Below, piece after piece: positions 1 through 6,011 of a stretch of DNA of 8,388 nucleotides (its first letter is position 1; each line of letters starts with the position of its first letter). Location of the stretch: assembly GCA_023412515.1 (NCBI GenBank), contig JAEYNO010000205.1:1-8388 (forward strand). Reading direction: 5' to 3'. A program made the position numbers and the translations under genes. This stretch comes from Actinomycetes bacterium (GTDB lineage Bacteria > Actinomycetota > Actinomycetes > Actinomycetales > Cellulomonadaceae). The notes under the pieces were generated by a model, which did not search any database, was not told the origin of the DNA, and worked only from the letters and a program-made list of their open reading frames with translations.

Positions 1-977
1 CGGCGGGGCTGCGCCGCGCGGTCCGTCGCCGCGACGACGAGGCGGACGGCGACGAGCACGAGCACGGGCAGGCCGACGAGGGGCAGCAGCGTCGCGGCGT
101 CCAGCGGCAGGCCCGCCGTCGGCACCCAGCGCGTCGACCCGGGGAGCAGGCTCCCGTCGCGGCCCACGACGAGGACCGCGAGCACCGCGGCCAGCGCCGG
201 CAGCGCGTGCCGCTCGACCCGCCCGGCGAGCACGGCCACGAGCGCGAGGGCGGCGGGGCCCACGAGCGCCGACACCCCCAGGCCGCCGCCCAGCCGCAGG
301 CCGAGCTGCCCGGACGGGAGGAGACCCGTGAGGTCGGCGGCCGTGACGAGGCCGAGAAGGCTCCCGCACACCAGGACCAGCACGGTGGCGACCCGCACGC
401 GCCGTCGCGGGCGCGCACCGGCCCGCAGGGCCGCCACCGCGACGACGGCCTGCGCGACGACCCAGCCGACCTCGTGGACCGCGACGAGCCGCTCACCGTC
501 CCCGACGACGCCGACGAGAGCGCCGAGCCCCAGCGCCGCCGCCGCTGCGGCGGTCACCCCCGCGGCGCGACGCGACCCGCACAGCAGCGCGACCACGACG
601 ACGGGCCACAGCACCCAGGACGGCGAGAGCGGTGCGGAGGTGGTCAGCGACCAGCCGTCCCGCACGGACACCGCCCCCAGCACCAGCGCGCGCACCGCGG
701 CGTACGAGAGCGCCGCGGCGAGGAGCCACGCGACCGTCGCGGACGCCTCGGGGCGGACGTCGGCGGGTGCGCCGAGCGCGTGGCACCAGCGCCGGGCGGC
801 GTACCGCGCGACGTCGAGCCGATCGGCGACGGTCGGGCGTCGGCGGCCGGGCGGGGCGGTGCGGAGGTAGGTCGCGAGCATCTCGTCGGCGGAGCGGGCG
901 CGGTCGGTGGGCGGCAGGAGCCGCAGCCACCGCGCGTAGCGCTCGGCGAGCTCGACCGGGGCGTCGTGGGCGGTCAT
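1..977 (-). CDS. Polytopic membrane protein downstream of padR (partial, 3' end outside window)
   Basis: The minus-strand frame from the ATG at 977 stays open to the window edge, giving 325 codons without a stop. The protein starts MTAHDAPVELAERYARWLRL. Residues 1 to about 75 are soluble and charged, with a pattern (ERYxRWLRLLPPxxR, then DEMLATYLR, then GRRRPTVADRLDVARY) resembling the short cytoplasmic helical prefix of actinobacterial membrane proteins co-encoded with PadR regulators. About eight hydrophobic stretches follow, for example near residues 82-105, 121-135, 137-155 and several after 165, with short charged loops. The start is firm because it overlaps the padR stop codon as ATGA, indicating an operon and translational coupling. 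No catalytic motif or ATP-binding site is visible, so the substrate or activity is unknown. A permease-like subunit or a sensor-type membrane protein are both possible. The C-terminus is not in view. Confidence 0.8.
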   Translation of the reverse strand, partial: MTAHDAPVELAERYARWLRLLPPTDRARSADEMLATYLRTAPPGRRRPTVADRLDVARYAARRWCHALGAPADVRPEASATVAWLLAAALSYAAVRALVLGAVSVRDGWSLTTSAPLSPSWVLWPVVVVALLCGSRRAAGVTAAAAAALGLGALVGVVGDGERLVAVHEVGWVVAQAVVAVAALRAGARPRRRVRVATVLVLVCGSLLGLVTAADLTGLLPSGQLGLRLGGGLGVSALVGPAALALVAVLAGRVERHALPALAAVLAVLVVGRDGSLLPGSTRWVPTAGLPLDAATLLPLVGLPVLVLVAVRLVVAATDRAAQPR

Positions 978-1333
978 GCGGTGGCCCCCGCGCCCGACGC
1001 GTCGGCGTCGGGCACGCTCCGCCGCCCGAGCGCCGCGAGCGCACGCTCGGCGCGGACGCGGAGCGTCTGCGCCTCGGCGCGCAGCACCCGCTCACCCTCG
1101 CCGGTGAGGCGGTAGGTGCGACGCAGCCGGGAGTCGACGACCTCTTCGCGGTCGACGACGACGAGCCCGCGCGCGGCGAGCCGGTCGAGCGCGCCGTAGA
1201 GGGTGCCGATGCGGAGCGTCACGGCGCCGTCGGACGCCGCCGCGACGGCCTGGACGATGCCGTAGCCGTGCAGCGGACCCTCGGCGAGGGCGCTGAGGAC
1301 GAGGAACGCGGGCTGCTGGAGACCAGGGGGCAT
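974..1333 (-). CDS. PadR-family transcriptional regulator
   Basis: This is a 119-residue cytoplasmic DNA-binding protein, a normal size for the short PadR subfamily, which has a winged helix and a short C-terminal dimerisation helix. Family hallmarks are visible: LVLSALAEGPLHGYGI at residues 11-26 (the LxxLxxGPxHGY motif of helix 1-2), GTLYGALDRLAARGLV at 43-58 (recognition helix) and RRTYRLTGEG at 71-80 (wing), followed by an Arg/Glu/Ala-rich helix to about residue 105. The frame is open far upstream, but the ATG at 1333 is chosen because the PadR fold begins right there and a TANNNT box lies six bases before it. There is no Shine-Dalgarno sequence, so the mRNA is probably leaderless. The stop overlaps the next gene's start by four bases. 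PadR proteins usually repress their own operon, and the perfect inverted repeat at 1341-1365 is the expected operator. The inducer is unknown. Confidence 0.93.
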   Translation of the reverse strand: MPPGLQQPAFLVLSALAEGPLHGYGIVQAVAAASDGAVTLRIGTLYGALDRLAARGLVVVDREEVVDSRLRRTYRLTGEGERVLRAEAQTLRVRAERALAALGRRSVPDADASGAGATA

Positions 1334-1340
1334 GGGGCGA

Positions 1341-1365
1341 CCATATCTTCGCAACGAAGATATGG
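1341..1365. promoter_or_regulatory. Perfect 11-3-11 inverted repeat: probable PadR operator over a leaderless padR promoter
   Basis: The left arm CCATATCTTCG (1341-1351) and the right arm CGAAGATATGG (1355-1365) are exact reverse complements around the 3-base spacer CAA. On the minus strand a TATGGT box (1345-1340) falls at the inner end, with six bases between it and the A of the padR ATG at 1333. That is the geometry of a leaderless promoter's -10 element. A dimeric repressor bound here would block transcription of padR and the membrane-protein gene. The assignment to this PadR is inference from position and symmetry. Confidence 0.8.
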
Positions 1366-1442
1366 GTAGCCGGCCCGGAGCGCGACGCCGCCCACCGGCC
1401 GACGGTCCGGGGTGGTGGCCACCGAAGGGCCGCTGACCTGCG

Positions 1443-1458
1443 GTAACGCATGCGTTAC
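1443..1458. promoter_or_regulatory. 16-bp perfect palindrome, probable operator for an unidentified dimeric regulator
   Basis: GTAACGCATGCGTTAC is a perfect dyad without a central spacer, centred between 1450 and 1451. It lies about 110 bp upstream of the padR start and about 210 bp upstream of the surface-protein start. The sequence differs from the padR operator, so a different regulator would be expected. The style (GTAACG/CGTTAC half-sites) is common among TetR-type operators, but no specific family can be named from sequence alone. Confidence 0.55.
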
Positions 1459-1493
1459 AGGGTGGGCATAGCGCAACGGTCGGGGGGTCGACG

Positions 1494-1544
1494 GGATGAT
1501 TCACCCGCCCCGAACCGCCCTCAACGCCGCCGTTCGGATGATTC
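1494..1544. repeat. Direct repeat GGATGATTC, two copies 42 bp apart
   Basis: GGATGATTC occurs at 1494-1502 and again at 1536-1544 in the same orientation. The start-to-start distance of 42 bp equals about four helical turns, so both copies face the same side of the DNA. The sequence between them is ordinary GC-rich DNA. This could be a tandem binding site for an activator of the downstream surface-protein gene, or chance. Confidence 0.4.
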
Positions 1545-1569
1545 GTGCACAACCTGGACAGAAGTTCAC

Positions 1570-1596
1570 CAAACGCCTCACGTTTGCCTCTATTGT
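1570..1596 (+). promoter_or_regulatory. Possible promoter of the surface-protein gene with an adjoining inverted repeat
   Basis: CAAACG (1570-1575) and CGTTTG (1581-1586) form a 6-bp inverted repeat with a 5-base spacer. A TATTGT hexamer (1591-1596) matches the TANNNT -10 consensus four bases further on. No good -35 hexamer stands at the standard distance; TTCACC at 1565 is 20 bp away. If this is the promoter, the start site would be near 1603 and the 5' leader about 65 nt. The inverted repeat would then overlap the spacer and act as an operator. Confidence 0.35.
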
Positions 1597-1653
1597 CCGA
1601 TACGCCCGATGGCGAGTACGCCGTGCCGGGTACCCGTCCATCCGTCCATGGCC

Positions 1654-1659
1654 GAGGAG
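1654..1659 (+). promoter_or_regulatory. Ribosome-binding site that fixes the GTG start at 1669
   Basis: GAGGAG lies nine bases before the GTG at 1669. The in-frame ATG at 1648 lies upstream of this site and has no purine-rich sequence of its own. It would also place six extra residues, two of them acidic, before the signal peptide's basic region. The GTG is therefore preferred. Confidence 0.65.
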
Positions 1660-1668
1660 TCCTCCCCC

Positions 1669-2691
1669 GTGAACCGCCGTCTTCCCGTCGTCCTGCTGTC
1701 CGCCGCCACGCTCGTCGTCCTGCCCGCCGCCGCAGCCTCCGCCACCGGGGGCCACCACTGGTCCGGCGGGTCCGGCCACTCCTCGTCGTGGTGGAAGGGC
1801 AAGGACAAGCCCGGGCAGCCCGACCGCTGCGTCTCCCGCAACGCCCGCGGTGCCATCGACTGGTCCACCTACGCCTGCGACCGCGCGACCGGGTACTTCC
1901 TGTACCAGAAGCTCGACGCGTCGAAGCCCGCGAACTGGGCCAACAGCGGCCAGCAGCACCGCGTCGCGCTGCACGACGTGTGGGCGTGGCCGACCGCGGA
2001 CGACGCGGCACGTCACGGCGCCTCGGGCTTCCTGCCGAAGGACGCCGAGGTCCGTGAGCTGGTCCTGGACGCCGCCGCCGCCGCCGCCGTCTGCGCCGCC
2101 CCCGGCGCGTTCGGGCTGCAGGTCGACCTCATCGGCAACGGCAAGGACGGCGAGCGCAAGGACCTCACCCAGGTCATGCCGACCGTCATCACGCCCCCGA
2201 ACGGCGGCTTCTCCTCGGACAACCTCGCGGCCTACGGCCACTACGACCTGACGGACGTCGTCGACGTCACCGCGCTGTGCACGCCGCCGGCGCCGCGGCC
2301 CGAGCCGACCCCGGAGCCCGAGCCGAGCGTCGCGCCGGAGCCCGAGCCCGGCCAGCAGCCGACGCCCGTGCCGGCACCGGAGCCGACGCCTGCGGTGGAC
2401 GTCGACGACGCCCCCGACACCACGCCGACGCCCGCGCCGACGGCGGCACCCACGCCGACCGCGCCCACACCCACCGAGCGCGCCGAGGTGCTCGCGGCAC
2501 CCGCGGACGCGACGACGCCGGCGTCGTCGCCGACGCCCACCGAGCGGGCCGAGGTCCTCTCCGCGACCGACGACGACACGCTCGCCGCCACGGGCACGCA
2601 GGCCGCGCTCGGCCTGCTCGCCGGGGTCGCCGCGATCGCCGGCGGCGTCGCCCTCGTCCTGGCTCGCCGTCCTCACCGCTCGCAGCACTGA
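1669..2691 (+). CDS. Secreted, sortase-anchored surface protein (LAATG sorting signal), central domain of unknown function
   Basis: This 340-residue exported protein is predicted to be covalently attached to peptidoglycan. From the GTG start, residues 1-25 form a signal peptide: NRR, a hydrophobic core, then an ASA cleavage site at 23-25. Residues 26 to about 50 are rich in Gly, Ser, His and Trp. About 54-205 is a compact domain with exactly four cysteines (C54, C70, C142, C204), plausibly two disulfides, and the stretches GYFLYQKLD and NGGFSSDNLAAYGHYDL; I do not recognise the family. Residues about 206-300 are a Pro/Glu/Thr/Ala stalk with two copies of PTPTERAEVL (266-275 and 288-297). The end is a sorting signal: LAATG at 305-309, a hydrophobic helix to about 332, then a basic tail. 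LAXTG is the motif known for actinobacterial class E sortases; no sortase gene is in view. It has its own RBS and is probably monocistronic. Function could be adhesion, glycan binding or wall structure. Confidence 0.85.
   Translation: MNRRLPVVLLSAATLVVLPAAAASATGGHHWSGGSGHSSSWWKGKDKPGQPDRCVSRNARGAIDWSTYACDRATGYFLYQKLDASKPANWANSGQQHRVALHDVWAWPTADDAARHGASGFLPKDAEVRELVLDAAAAAAVCAAPGAFGLQVDLIGNGKDGERKDLTQVMPTVITPPNGGFSSDNLAAYGHYDLTDVVDVTALCTPPAPRPEPTPEPEPSVAPEPEPGQQPTPVPAPEPTPAVDVDDAPDTTPTPAPTAAPTPTAPTPTERAEVLAAPADATTPASSPTPTERAEVLSATDDDTLAATGTQAALGLLAGVAAIAGGVALVLARRPHRSQH
2464..2559 (+). repeat. Duplicated PTPTERAEVL segment before the sorting signal
   Basis: Bases 2464-2493 and 2530-2559 both encode PTPTERAEVL, 66 bp apart. 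The two 30-bp copies differ at four bases, all silent third positions, so the peptide has been kept while the DNA has drifted. The second copy leads directly into the LAATG motif. The first leads into a short Ala/Thr/Pro linker. Confidence 0.8.
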
Positions 2692-2712
2692 TCAGCGACG
2701 ACGCAGCACTGA
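2681..2712 (+). repeat. 11-bp direct repeat spanning the surface-protein stop codon
   Basis: CGCAGCACTGA occurs at 2681-2691, where its last three bases are the TGA stop, and again at 2702-2712. In both copies TCAGCG follows, directly in the first and after CC in the second. The pattern looks like a small tandem duplication of the gene's 3' end. No function is evident. Confidence 0.6.
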
Positions 2713-2810
2713 CCTCAGCGGCGGCCTCCCCCTCCCCGGCCGGACGCTGACCGTACGGGCGCACCCCCGTGCCCGTCCGCACCGCCGCACCTCCCCGCGC
2801 GGCACGGTGC

Positions 2811-2849
2811 CGTCACCCCTCGGCCCTTCCCCCCGGCCGAGGGGTGACG
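2811..2849 (+). terminator. 15-bp perfect stem-loop, probable terminator after the surface-protein gene
   Basis: CGTCACCCCTCGGCC (2811-2825) pairs exactly with 2835-2849 around a 9-base loop. The hairpin is very strong. No T-tract follows, which is usual for GC-rich actinobacteria. It lies 120 bp after the stop at 2691 and about 60 bp before the next promoter, so it probably insulates the propeller cluster. An imperfect hairpin at about 2755-2775 lies closer to the stop and could contribute. Confidence 0.65.
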
Positions 2850-2902
2850 CGCGTCGGGGCGCACCGCGCACGCGGCACCCCGAGGGGCCCGCGCCGCGGG
2901 GT

Positions 2903-2917
2903 CCGGCTCGCTAGCCT
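2903..2917 (+). promoter_or_regulatory. Leaderless promoter of the first propeller gene
   Basis: TAGCCT (2912-2917) fits the TANNNT -10 consensus and ends seven bases before the ATG at 2925, so transcription likely begins at or next to the start codon. There is no ribosome-binding site before that ATG. The element CCGGCTCGCTAGCCT recurs with one change before the second propeller gene at 4527-4541, which supports its being functional. No classical -35 box is visible. Confidence 0.65.
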
Positions 2918-2924
2918 CCACCTC

Positions 2925-4493
2925 ATGGCACGCAGGGGGCAGATGCAGCACGTCGACCTCGTGGAGGACGACGGCACCGCACATCCGGGCTCCGCCCCGG
3001 CGCCGGGGCTGTCGACCTCCGCCGGGGCGCCACCTCACGGGACACCCGCCGGCGAGCGACGTCGCCGACGCCGCAGGGTCCTGATGGCCGCGATTCCCGC
3101 CCTCGTCGTCCTCGCGGCGGTGCTGGTCGTCCACGCACGGGCCGACGCCCGCGAGCGCGAACGTCTCGCGTCGCTCGCCGACCTGCCGTTCGTGGCGGCA
3201 CCGCTCGACGGTCCGCCCCGCGTGGCGTGGACCGCACCCGAGAGCCGGCTCGACATGCTCGCGGCGGCCGTCGGCGACGTCCTCGTGAGCATCCGCACGG
3301 GGTTCGACCAGCGCGCCGACGTCGTCGCCGTCGACGCGACCGACGGCAGCGAACGGTGGCGCCTCGAGGCGCTCGCCTCGGTCGCACGCGACGCGCCGGA
3401 CGATGCAGAGATCCTCGGGTTCGCGGGGGCGTGCGTCGCGCACCCGGTGACCCCGGACGCCGTCGCGTGCCTCGCCACCGACGCCGCCGGGTACACGGGC
3501 GGCGAGGGGTGGCAGCGGCTGCCCCCGACCGTCGCGCGTCTGCTCGTGCTCGACGCGCGTGACGGCCGGGTGCTCACCGACCTCACCGACGCGCTGCCGC
3601 GCCCGCTGCCGCAGAACCTCGCGACGGCCGGTGCCGACCTCGCGGTGTGGGACGACGCCGACGACGTGCTGCGGGTCCGGGCGCTCACGCCCGAGGGGGG
3701 CGTCGCGTGGGAGCGCACGCTCGAGGCACCCGCGACCGAGGGCGCGTCGGCCTGGGTCGGCCCGCTCGACGCGCGGACGACGGCGCTCGTCACCCCGCAG
3801 GCCGTGCACCTCGTCGGGCCCGACGGCGCCGACCTCCGGGTGGCACCGCTGGCTCCCACGGAGTCGGCGCAGCAGACCACGACGGGGCAGGTGGTGATCG
3901 TCCCGTCCTGGTCGACCTACGTCCGCGCGAGGCAGGGCGCGACGCCCACGCCCTCCGGCGTCCGACTCGTCACCGCCGACTCCGAGGTCGACCTGGACGG
4001 CACCCTGGTCCCGGCCACGGACGACGGCAGCGTGCCGGGCCTGCTGCTGACACTCGTGGACACGGGCACCCTGCAGGCGTGGGACGGCGACGGCACGCGG
4101 TCGTGGACGTGGGACCTCGACGGCGTCGCGTCGTGGTTCCGGGGCAGCCGGACGTCGACGACCGTGCTCGACGGACGCGTGCACGCGAGCGGCCAGGGTC
4201 TGCTGGTCACGCTCGACGCCCGCACGGGGCGCGAGCTGTGGCGGTCGGACGCGCTGGGCTCTGGTGCCGTGGTGACGGACGGGCGGCTGCTCCTGGGCCT
4301 CGCGGACGCCACGACCTCCGACGCCACCGGTCCCGAGCTGGTCGCGCTGCGCCGCGAGGACGGGACCGTCGCGTGGCGGGCGCCGCTGCCCGCGACCACC
4401 GACCTCGTCGCGGTGCACGCGGGGCTCCTCCTGGCGGTCGAGTCACCCGACGACGGGCCGACCACGTACCACGTCCTGGCCGGAGCCGGCTGA
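2925..4493 (+). CDS. Membrane-tethered PQQ-like beta-propeller protein, paralog 1
   Basis: This 522-residue protein is predicted to be a type II membrane protein. Residues 1-44 are a cytoplasmic tail carrying HVDLVEDDG (9-17), then seven arginines (45-51) as a positive-inside anchor, one helix at about 52-70, and an external beta-propeller. Blade signatures of the hydrophobic-xDxxxGxxxW type appear near 133-145, 206-217, 249-262, 294-306, 383-394, 426-439 and 472-484. The long gap at 306-383 suggests a degenerate eighth blade, as in BamB and PQQ-dehydrogenase folds. C170 and C182 can form an extracellular disulfide. DDGSVPGLLLT (366-376) is shared with the two following genes. No PQQ-ligating or heme motif is present, so this is more likely a scaffold or ligand-binding propeller than an enzyme. 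The ATG at 2925 is chosen from the leaderless promoter. An ATG at 2943 has AGGGGG only three bases before it and is less likely. Function unknown. Confidence 0.87.
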   Translation: MARRGQMQHVDLVEDDGTAHPGSAPAPGLSTSAGAPPHGTPAGERRRRRRRVLMAAIPALVVLAAVLVVHARADARERERLASLADLPFVAAPLDGPPRVAWTAPESRLDMLAAAVGDVLVSIRTGFDQRADVVAVDATDGSERWRLEALASVARDAPDDAEILGFAGACVAHPVTPDAVACLATDAAGYTGGEGWQRLPPTVARLLVLDARDGRVLTDLTDALPRPLPQNLATAGADLAVWDDADDVLRVRALTPEGGVAWERTLEAPATEGASAWVGPLDARTTALVTPQAVHLVGPDGADLRVAPLAPTESAQQTTTGQVVIVPSWSTYVRARQGATPTPSGVRLVTADSEVDLDGTLVPATDDGSVPGLLLTLVDTGTLQAWDGDGTRSWTWDLDGVASWFRGSRTSTTVLDGRVHASGQGLLVTLDARTGRELWRSDALGSGAVVTDGRLLLGLADATTSDATGPELVALRREDGTVAWRAPLPATTDLVAVHAGLLLAVESPDDGPTTYHVLAGAG

Positions 4494-4498
4494 TCCGA

Positions 4499-4524
4499 CC
4501 CCGCCGAACCCGCCCGCGGCGGGG
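4499..4524 (+). terminator. 8-bp inverted repeat between propeller genes 1 and 2
   Basis: CCCCGCCG (4499-4506) and CGGCGGGG (4517-4524) are perfect complements around a 10-base loop. The hairpin begins six bases after the stop at 4493 and ends just before the promoter of gene 2. It may terminate or attenuate read-through, making gene 2 largely dependent on its own promoter. In such GC-rich DNA an 8-bp match could also be incidental. Confidence 0.45.
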
Positions 4525-4526
4525 TG

Positions 4527-4541
4527 CCGGCTCGTTAGCCT
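4527..4541 (+). promoter_or_regulatory. Leaderless promoter of the second propeller gene
   Basis: TAGCCT (4536-4541) ends six bases before the ATG at 4548, again with no ribosome-binding site. The 15-bp element CCGGCTCGTTAGCCT differs from the copy at 2903-2917 at one base. The match extends upstream as GCGGGGT plus one or two bases. The two paralogs thus appear to have been duplicated together with their promoter and may be co-regulated. Confidence 0.65.
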
Positions 4542-4547
4542 GCGACG

Positions 4548-6011
4548 ATGGGCAACGCGTCACGGAAGGACGTCGAGGTCGTCGAGGCCGCGGTCGCGCC
4601 GCCGACCGCGGCAGCGAGCGGTCGAGGGTGGCGCCCACGACGCCCGCGACGCCTGGCCGTCCTGCTGGCCGTCGTCGTGACCCTGGGGGTGGGCGGCGCG
4701 GTCGTGGGCCAGCTGGTCGTCGACGCCCGCGAGCGCGCGCGGCTCGACGCGGTCGGGCGGCTCCCCGGCGCGGTGCGCGTGATCGACGGGCCGCCCGAGG
4801 CGCTCTGGACGCTGCCCGACGGCGTCACGACGGCCGACCTGGTGGGCACCACGGCGGCCGGCGCGCTCGTCGTCACGGAGCCCGGGCCGGGCGGGCCCGC
4901 GGCCGTCGCACGCGACGCGACGACGGGTGAGGTCCGCTGGCAGGTACCGCTGCTCGACGCGACGACGACGCCACCGGCCGGCACGGTGCTCGACCTGCAG
5001 CCGGGTCGCTGCGAGCTCGGGGACGTCGTCGCCTGCCTGGTCGTGGAGACCGTCTCGACGCTCGGCGCCGACGAGGACGCCGCCCCCGTGCCGGTGTCGG
5101 TGCGGTCGCGCCTGGTCGTGCTCGACGCCGACGACGGGACGGTCCTGGCCGAGCGCACCACGAGCGGGACGGACCCCGCTCCCGACGCGTTCGAGCTGGT
5201 CGACGACCTGGTGGTGACGAGCACGCCCGTCGACGGCGCGCTGCGCGTGGACGCGTTCACGACCGACGGCGCCGCGGCGTGGGACGCGTCGTTGCCGTCC
5301 TCGACCGCCGGTGCCCGCACGTTCCTCGCGCGCCTGGACGACCACGTCCTCGCGGGCGCGGGCGACCGGCTCACGGTGCTCGACCACGCCGGTGTGGCGG
5401 TCCGCACGCTGCCGTTCGGCGAGAACGTGCTCGCGCTGCCGCACGGGGACGACGCCGTCCTGCTGCGCGACTACACACGGCCGGACGTGAGCACCCCGAC
5501 CACGGTGGTCCGCGCCGACGGCGAGCAGCTGGTCGAGGGGCAGGTCGTCCCGCTGGCTCTGGACGACGGCAGCGTGCCCGGCCTGCTCCTCACGTCCGCC
5601 GCACCCACCCGGTTGACCGCCCTGGACGCCACGGGCGACGAGCTGTGGTCCCGCGACGTGGTCGTGACCTCCGACCTGGCCGTGCTCGACGGTCGCGTCT
5701 ACTCGGGGACGGGTGGCGGCATGGTCGCGCTCGACGCCCGCACGGGCGCCGACGTGTGGCGCTCCGACCAGGTGCGCGAGGGCCCGGTCGTGACCGACGG
5801 CGATCACCTCGTGGCGATGGGCCTGCGGCCGCTCGAGGACGGACGCCGCGAGGTGCTCGTGCTGGACCGCGCGGACGGCGCCGTGGCGTGGCGAGCGCGG
5901 CTCCCCGAGGGCGTGCAGGACGTCGCCGGGGCGGGGGGCGTGCTGGTGGCGGCGACCGGCGACGGCCCGGACGACGGGCCGCGGATCGTGCTCGGGTCGG
6001 GGCCCCGGTGA
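4548..6011 (+). CDS. Membrane-tethered PQQ-like beta-propeller protein, paralog 2
   Basis: This 487-residue protein has the same architecture as its neighbours. A short cytoplasmic tail holds KDVEVVEA (7-14), followed by a basic stop-transfer region (27-35), a membrane helix at about 36-58, the juxtamembrane segment VVDARERARLDAV and an external propeller. Blade signatures lie near 119-131, 189-200, 232-245, 275-288, 356-367, 392-404 and 436-448, with a probable degenerate blade around 319-335. The cysteine pair is C155/C163, a tighter loop (eight residues apart) than in paralogs 1 and 3 (twelve). DDGSVPGLLLT at 339-349 is identical to paralog 1. The alternating Trp and Asp-x-x-x-Gly motifs are those of PQQ-like repeats, but cofactor-binding residues are not evident. 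The start is supported by the leaderless promoter six bases upstream. Its stop overlaps the next start. Role unknown; probably a surface binding or assembly factor. Confidence 0.87.
   Translation: MGNASRKDVEVVEAAVAPPTAAASGRGWRPRRPRRLAVLLAVVVTLGVGGAVVGQLVVDARERARLDAVGRLPGAVRVIDGPPEALWTLPDGVTTADLVGTTAAGALVVTEPGPGGPAAVARDATTGEVRWQVPLLDATTTPPAGTVLDLQPGRCELGDVVACLVVETVSTLGADEDAAPVPVSVRSRLVVLDADDGTVLAERTTSGTDPAPDAFELVDDLVVTSTPVDGALRVDAFTTDGAAAWDASLPSSTAGARTFLARLDDHVLAGAGDRLTVLDHAGVAVRTLPFGENVLALPHGDDAVLLRDYTRPDVSTPTTVVRADGEQLVEGQVVPLALDDGSVPGLLLTSAAPTRLTALDATGDELWSRDVVVTSDLAVLDGRVYSGTGGGMVALDARTGADVWRSDQVREGPVVTDGDHLVAMGLRPLEDGRREVLVLDRADGAVAWRARLPEGVQDVAGAGGVLVAATGDGPDDGPRIVLGSGPR

Larger units (their letters stand above)
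1334..1668. other. Divergent intergenic region between padR and the surface-protein gene
   Basis: This 335-bp stretch has no convincing gene. Long frames crossing it lack a ribosome-binding site and do not resemble any protein. It is visibly less GC-rich than the flanks, especially around 1341-1365 and 1540-1610. It holds at least four symmetric or repeated elements, each listed separately: the PadR-type inverted repeat, a 16-bp palindrome, a pair of 9-bp direct repeats, and a short inverted repeat beside a possible -10 box. I saw no recognisable riboswitch or tRNA. Confidence 0.75.

Noticed and set aside
1450..1668. N-terminal extension of the surface protein from the ATG at 1450 (or from 1648)
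   Set aside because: The extension would bury the signal peptide behind about 70 basic, irregular residues. The GTG at 1669 has a well-spaced GAGGAG and directly begins a classic signal peptide.
1366..1668. A riboswitch, such as a c-di-AMP type often found before actinobacterial wall genes
   Set aside because: I could not find the conserved core motifs, and the likely transcription start leaves a leader of only about 65 nt. A covariance-model search would be decisive.
1334..2011. N-terminal extension of PadR up to 2011
   Set aside because: The PadR fold begins at the ATG at 1333. The upstream part reads through the operator and intergenic region and is antisense to the surface-protein gene.
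2071..2088. Six tandem GCC triplets as a phase-variation microsatellite
   Set aside because: Length changes would be in multiples of three and only alter an alanine run, so no on/off switching would follow. Short GCC runs are expected at this base composition.
2280..2560. Repetitive Pro-rich coding region as a possible CRISPR array or tandem DNA repeat
   Set aside because: There are no regular repeats with unique spacers. The repetition is at the protein level (Pro-Glu, Pro-Thr) and matches a wall-spanning stalk.
1501..2688. A 395-codon minus-strand frame opposite the surface-protein gene
   Set aside because: It has long runs of Arg and Gly mirroring the Pro/Ala codons of the real gene, with no ribosome-binding site and no recognisable domain.
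2715..4418. A 567-codon open frame on the minus strand opposite the first propeller gene
   Set aside because: It is an antisense shadow produced by extreme GC bias. Its protein is a low-complexity Arg/Gly/Asp/Val mixture with no domain, while the plus strand encodes a coherent membrane-anchored propeller.
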